Shown here in pieces: positions 62,180 to 64,000 of a DNA stretch of 64,000 nt. The number at the start of each line of letters is the position of its first letter. The first letter of the stretch is position 1. The position numbers and the translations under genes are program-made. Under the pieces are notes generated by a model. The model searched no databases and was not told where the DNA came from. It was given only the letters and a program-made list of their open reading frames with translations. Where the stretch lies: positions 62,001-126,000 of the forward strand of contig JBMOMJ010000013.1 in NCBI GenBank assembly GCA_049324695.1. Direction: 5' to 3'. Origin of the DNA: PMG-095 sp049324695 (lineage in GTDB: Bacteria > Myxococcota_A > Polyangia > Polyangiales > Polyangiaceae).

Positions 62180-64000
62180 CCGAACCGCCGCCTCCCGCGC
62201 GCGGGCACATGGTGCTCTACGATCGCATGGACCCGCCGTTGTCGCCGGGTGAATACCGCGTGCACGTCGAAACCACAGTCTCTCTGTCGGGTGCAACGCT
62301 GCCAGCGCTCGATCGCTACATGCGCATCGATGGACCGCGTTATCGTTTGGCGCCGACCGAAGTCGCGGGCGTGTTTCCACCCCGTAATGCACGTGGGCCG
62401 TTCACCGACGCGCTGCCCCACGTCGCACTTGGGCGCCGCACGTTGCCATGGGAGCGCAGCGCCGATCCAAATGGCGTGCTGGTACCACCTGCGCGACCTG
62501 CTGGTTCGCCGCCGTTTCCGAGCGGCTCGCCACCTTGGCTCGCGCTGCTTCTCTTCGACGAAACCACAGCCAAGGAAGCCAGCGTCGTCACGGATCAAAA
62601 GGTCGTCGACGTACTGCCGACGTCGGTGAAAGCGGTGTTGAACCCTCCTGCGGATGCAACCTGCGACGTGATCGAAGTCGAGCGCAACTTGCTGCTCTCA
62701 CTTTTGCCATCGCTCGAAGAAATTCACCTTCTTTCGCATGTACGGCAAGTCAACATCGAGGATCGCGAGCTCTCGGCGGGAGACTCCGATGGTTGGTTTT
62801 CCGTAGTGGTATGCGCGCGTGTGCCGTTGCCGAACCGCAAGTATCGAGCGTGCCTGGTTTCGCTCGAAGCGCGCACCGATCTCATTCAGGCGAACCCGCC
62901 GGCGGTGCAAACCGGCATCATCGTCGATCCGGTGCTGACGCTCCCCGTAGCAATCGAATCCGAGACCACCGATCTTACGATGTTCGAGATCAGCAACAGT
63001 GTTTCACTCGACAGCTTGACCGCGCACGTGAGCGCCTCAGCGTTGGACGCGACTCCGAACGCCGGTAGCTCGGCAGCAACCAGCGTTTCGACAACGGCTG
63101 GCACATCCGCAGCCGTGGGCGCTTCTGCCGCTGCAACCAACGCCATTGGCGAGTTCGCCGAGCACATCTATCTGCCGCATGACCGCTTCTACATCATCAA
63201 AGAGAAGCTGATTTTGCTGCACAGCTGGACCTTCGAGTGCACCGGCACTGGTACGTTCCAGGGTCTTGCCGAGAACCTCGATGTGGGCCTGATTGGTGAC
63301 GTGCGCGGCGACTGGCCCAAAGTAACGGACACGGCGCACCTCGCGATTGAAATCGGCGATCGCAGCGGCTCGCGCGAAACCGTCTTTTATCGGGGACCGC
63401 TGGTGCCCTTCCCGATTTCGCGCGACACACGCGGGCCGTATCACTCGGCGGATCAGGCGCGCCGCATCAGCCCGGAGACAGGGCTGGAGGATATCTCGTA
63501 CGCGGCTGCGTTCGAAGTGGGGCGCTTGCTGGCTGCGGCCGATGCTCGCCTCGCGCAGGAACTCATGCGCTGGCGGCGCGGTGATTATCGGCGTTCGCTC
63601 GAAAAGCGCCTCGATCACCTGATTCGCACGCGCTTTCCAACTCTGATCGAACGCTTCCGCATCGATCACCTTGCCGCTTCGCTCGTGGAGCGTTGGCAAG
63701 ATCCACGCGTGCGTTACACCGATCCCGCGGAGTTTCAGCTCTTTGCGGACGCGCCCGGGCTCGATGCGAATAGCCTGGCGCTGGCGTGGAACCTCGACGT
63801 GAGTCGCGCCGCAAGCCTCTTGGCGCTGGACTCCGTAACCGAGGCCGGCCCGATTGATCGCACGGGTGTGATCGACACCACGCCCGTGACCCTCGAGAGT
63901 GTCGCAAGCGATTTGCCGGCGCTCGAGCGGCTGGGGTTGGCGCGCGAACGGCAAGCGCCGAGCGCTCTCGATGCCGAAGGGCTCTACATTCCACGCGGAG
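62176..64000 (+). CDS. Partner protein downstream of the DUF6603 gene, incomplete at the window edge
   Basis: An ATG at 62176 overlaps the stop of the giant gene (ATGA). The frame stays open to the last base, giving at least 608 residues; the 3' end lies outside. The product starts MTEPPPPARGHMVLYDR, has no signal peptide, a beta-rich first part, a low-complexity Ser/Ala/Thr stretch (residues about 280-320), and a helical part with the segment GPYHSADQARRISPETG followed by EDISYAAAFEVGRLLAAADARLAQELMRWRRGDYRRS. I recognise no family with a known function; the segment looks conserved in type, so it may be a useful query. Confidence 0.75.
   Translation, partial: MTEPPPPARGHMVLYDRMDPPLSPGEYRVHVETTVSLSGATLPALDRYMRIDGPRYRLAPTEVAGVFPPRNARGPFTDALPHVALGRRTLPWERSADPNGVLVPPARPAGSPPFPSGSPPWLALLLFDETTAKEASVVTDQKVVDVLPTSVKAVLNPPADATCDVIEVERNLLLSLLPSLEEIHLLSHVRQVNIEDRELSAGDSDGWFSVVVCARVPLPNRKYRACLVSLEARTDLIQANPPAVQTGIIVDPVLTLPVAIESETTDLTMFEISNSVSLDSLTAHVSASALDATPNAGSSAATSVSTTAGTSAAVGASAAATNAIGEFAEHIYLPHDRFYIIKEKLILLHSWTFECTGTGTFQGLAENLDVGLIGDVRGDWPKVTDTAHLAIEIGDRSGSRETVFYRGPLVPFPISRDTRGPYHSADQARRISPETGLEDISYAAAFEVGRLLAAADARLAQELMRWRRGDYRRSLEKRLDHLIRTRFPTLIERFRIDHLAASLVERWQDPRVRYTDPAEFQLFADAPGLDANSLALAWNLDVSRAASLLALDSVTEAGPIDRTGVIDTTPVTLESVASDLPALERLGLARERQAPSALDAEGLYIPRG

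Noticed and set aside
1..64000. tRNA, rRNA, insertion sequences, attachment sites
   Set aside because: I looked for tRNA-like clover arms, conserved rRNA stretches, transposase motifs and terminal repeats while reading and found none that I could support; a tRNA or repeat search tool would be decisive.

Overview
The window looks like chromosome from a large-genome, GC-rich myxobacterium, most likely order Polyangiales (inference). The reasons are the many secreted lipoproteins with long Gly/Ser/Thr/Ala linkers (SGGxxxGG style), several ECF sigma factors paired with unusual membrane proteins, eukaryote-like extracellular repeats (LDL-receptor class A, EGF, RCC1), a PP2C phosphatase, and many paralogous secreted proteins of unknown function. 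I saw no rRNA, tRNA, CRISPR array, insertion sequence, phage or replication origin.

Layout. 1-10 kb: a winged-helix/ATPase regulator, then surface enzymes and lipoproteins (pectate lyase PL1, HupE/UreJ plus PpiC pair, CE4-type deacetylase, two ferritin-like proteins) and a 57-residue membrane protein. 10-14 kb: first ECF sigma module (secreted barrel-like protein, sigma, membrane partner) followed by a lipoprotein with seven LDLa-like repeats. 14-24.5 kb: CotH-family lipoprotein with a secreted protein, a MurE-like ligase lacking its first domain, a triple DsbA-like lipoprotein, a GFA-family protein and several Cys-rich secreted proteins. 24.5-28 kb: ordinary metabolic and regulatory genes (DUF924, LysR, zinc-less alcohol dehydrogenase type, DUF1428). 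28-40.5 kb: beta-propeller plus EGF/RCC1 lipoprotein pair, PfpI protein, cyclic-nucleotide-domain protein, large secreted proteins, and a SRPBCC / MoaD-ThiS / BNR-repeat operon. 40.4-46.7 kb: a sigma factor with a fused sensor-like domain, divergent from a second sigma module, a PP2C phosphatase, and a third sigma module. 46.7-51.9 kb: thermonuclease, MATE exporter, MmcQ/YjbR protein, a frameshifted ethanolamine-type permease and a PilZ protein. 51.9-64 kb: a translationally coupled operon holding a 3105-residue DUF6603 protein and a downstream partner that runs off the window edge.

How the genes work together. Three sigma modules share a design: an ECF sigma factor overlaps a single-pass membrane protein whose C-terminal helical-repeat region is similar in all three; two have a related secreted barrel-like protein upstream. 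A short motif, TTYCGTGATC, sits before four gene starts in modules 1 and 3 and may be a shared promoter element. The most unusual unit is the DUF6603 operon at the right end, whose function I cannot assign. Start codons were moved inward where a ribosome-binding site, lipobox, signal peptide or gene overlap supported it.
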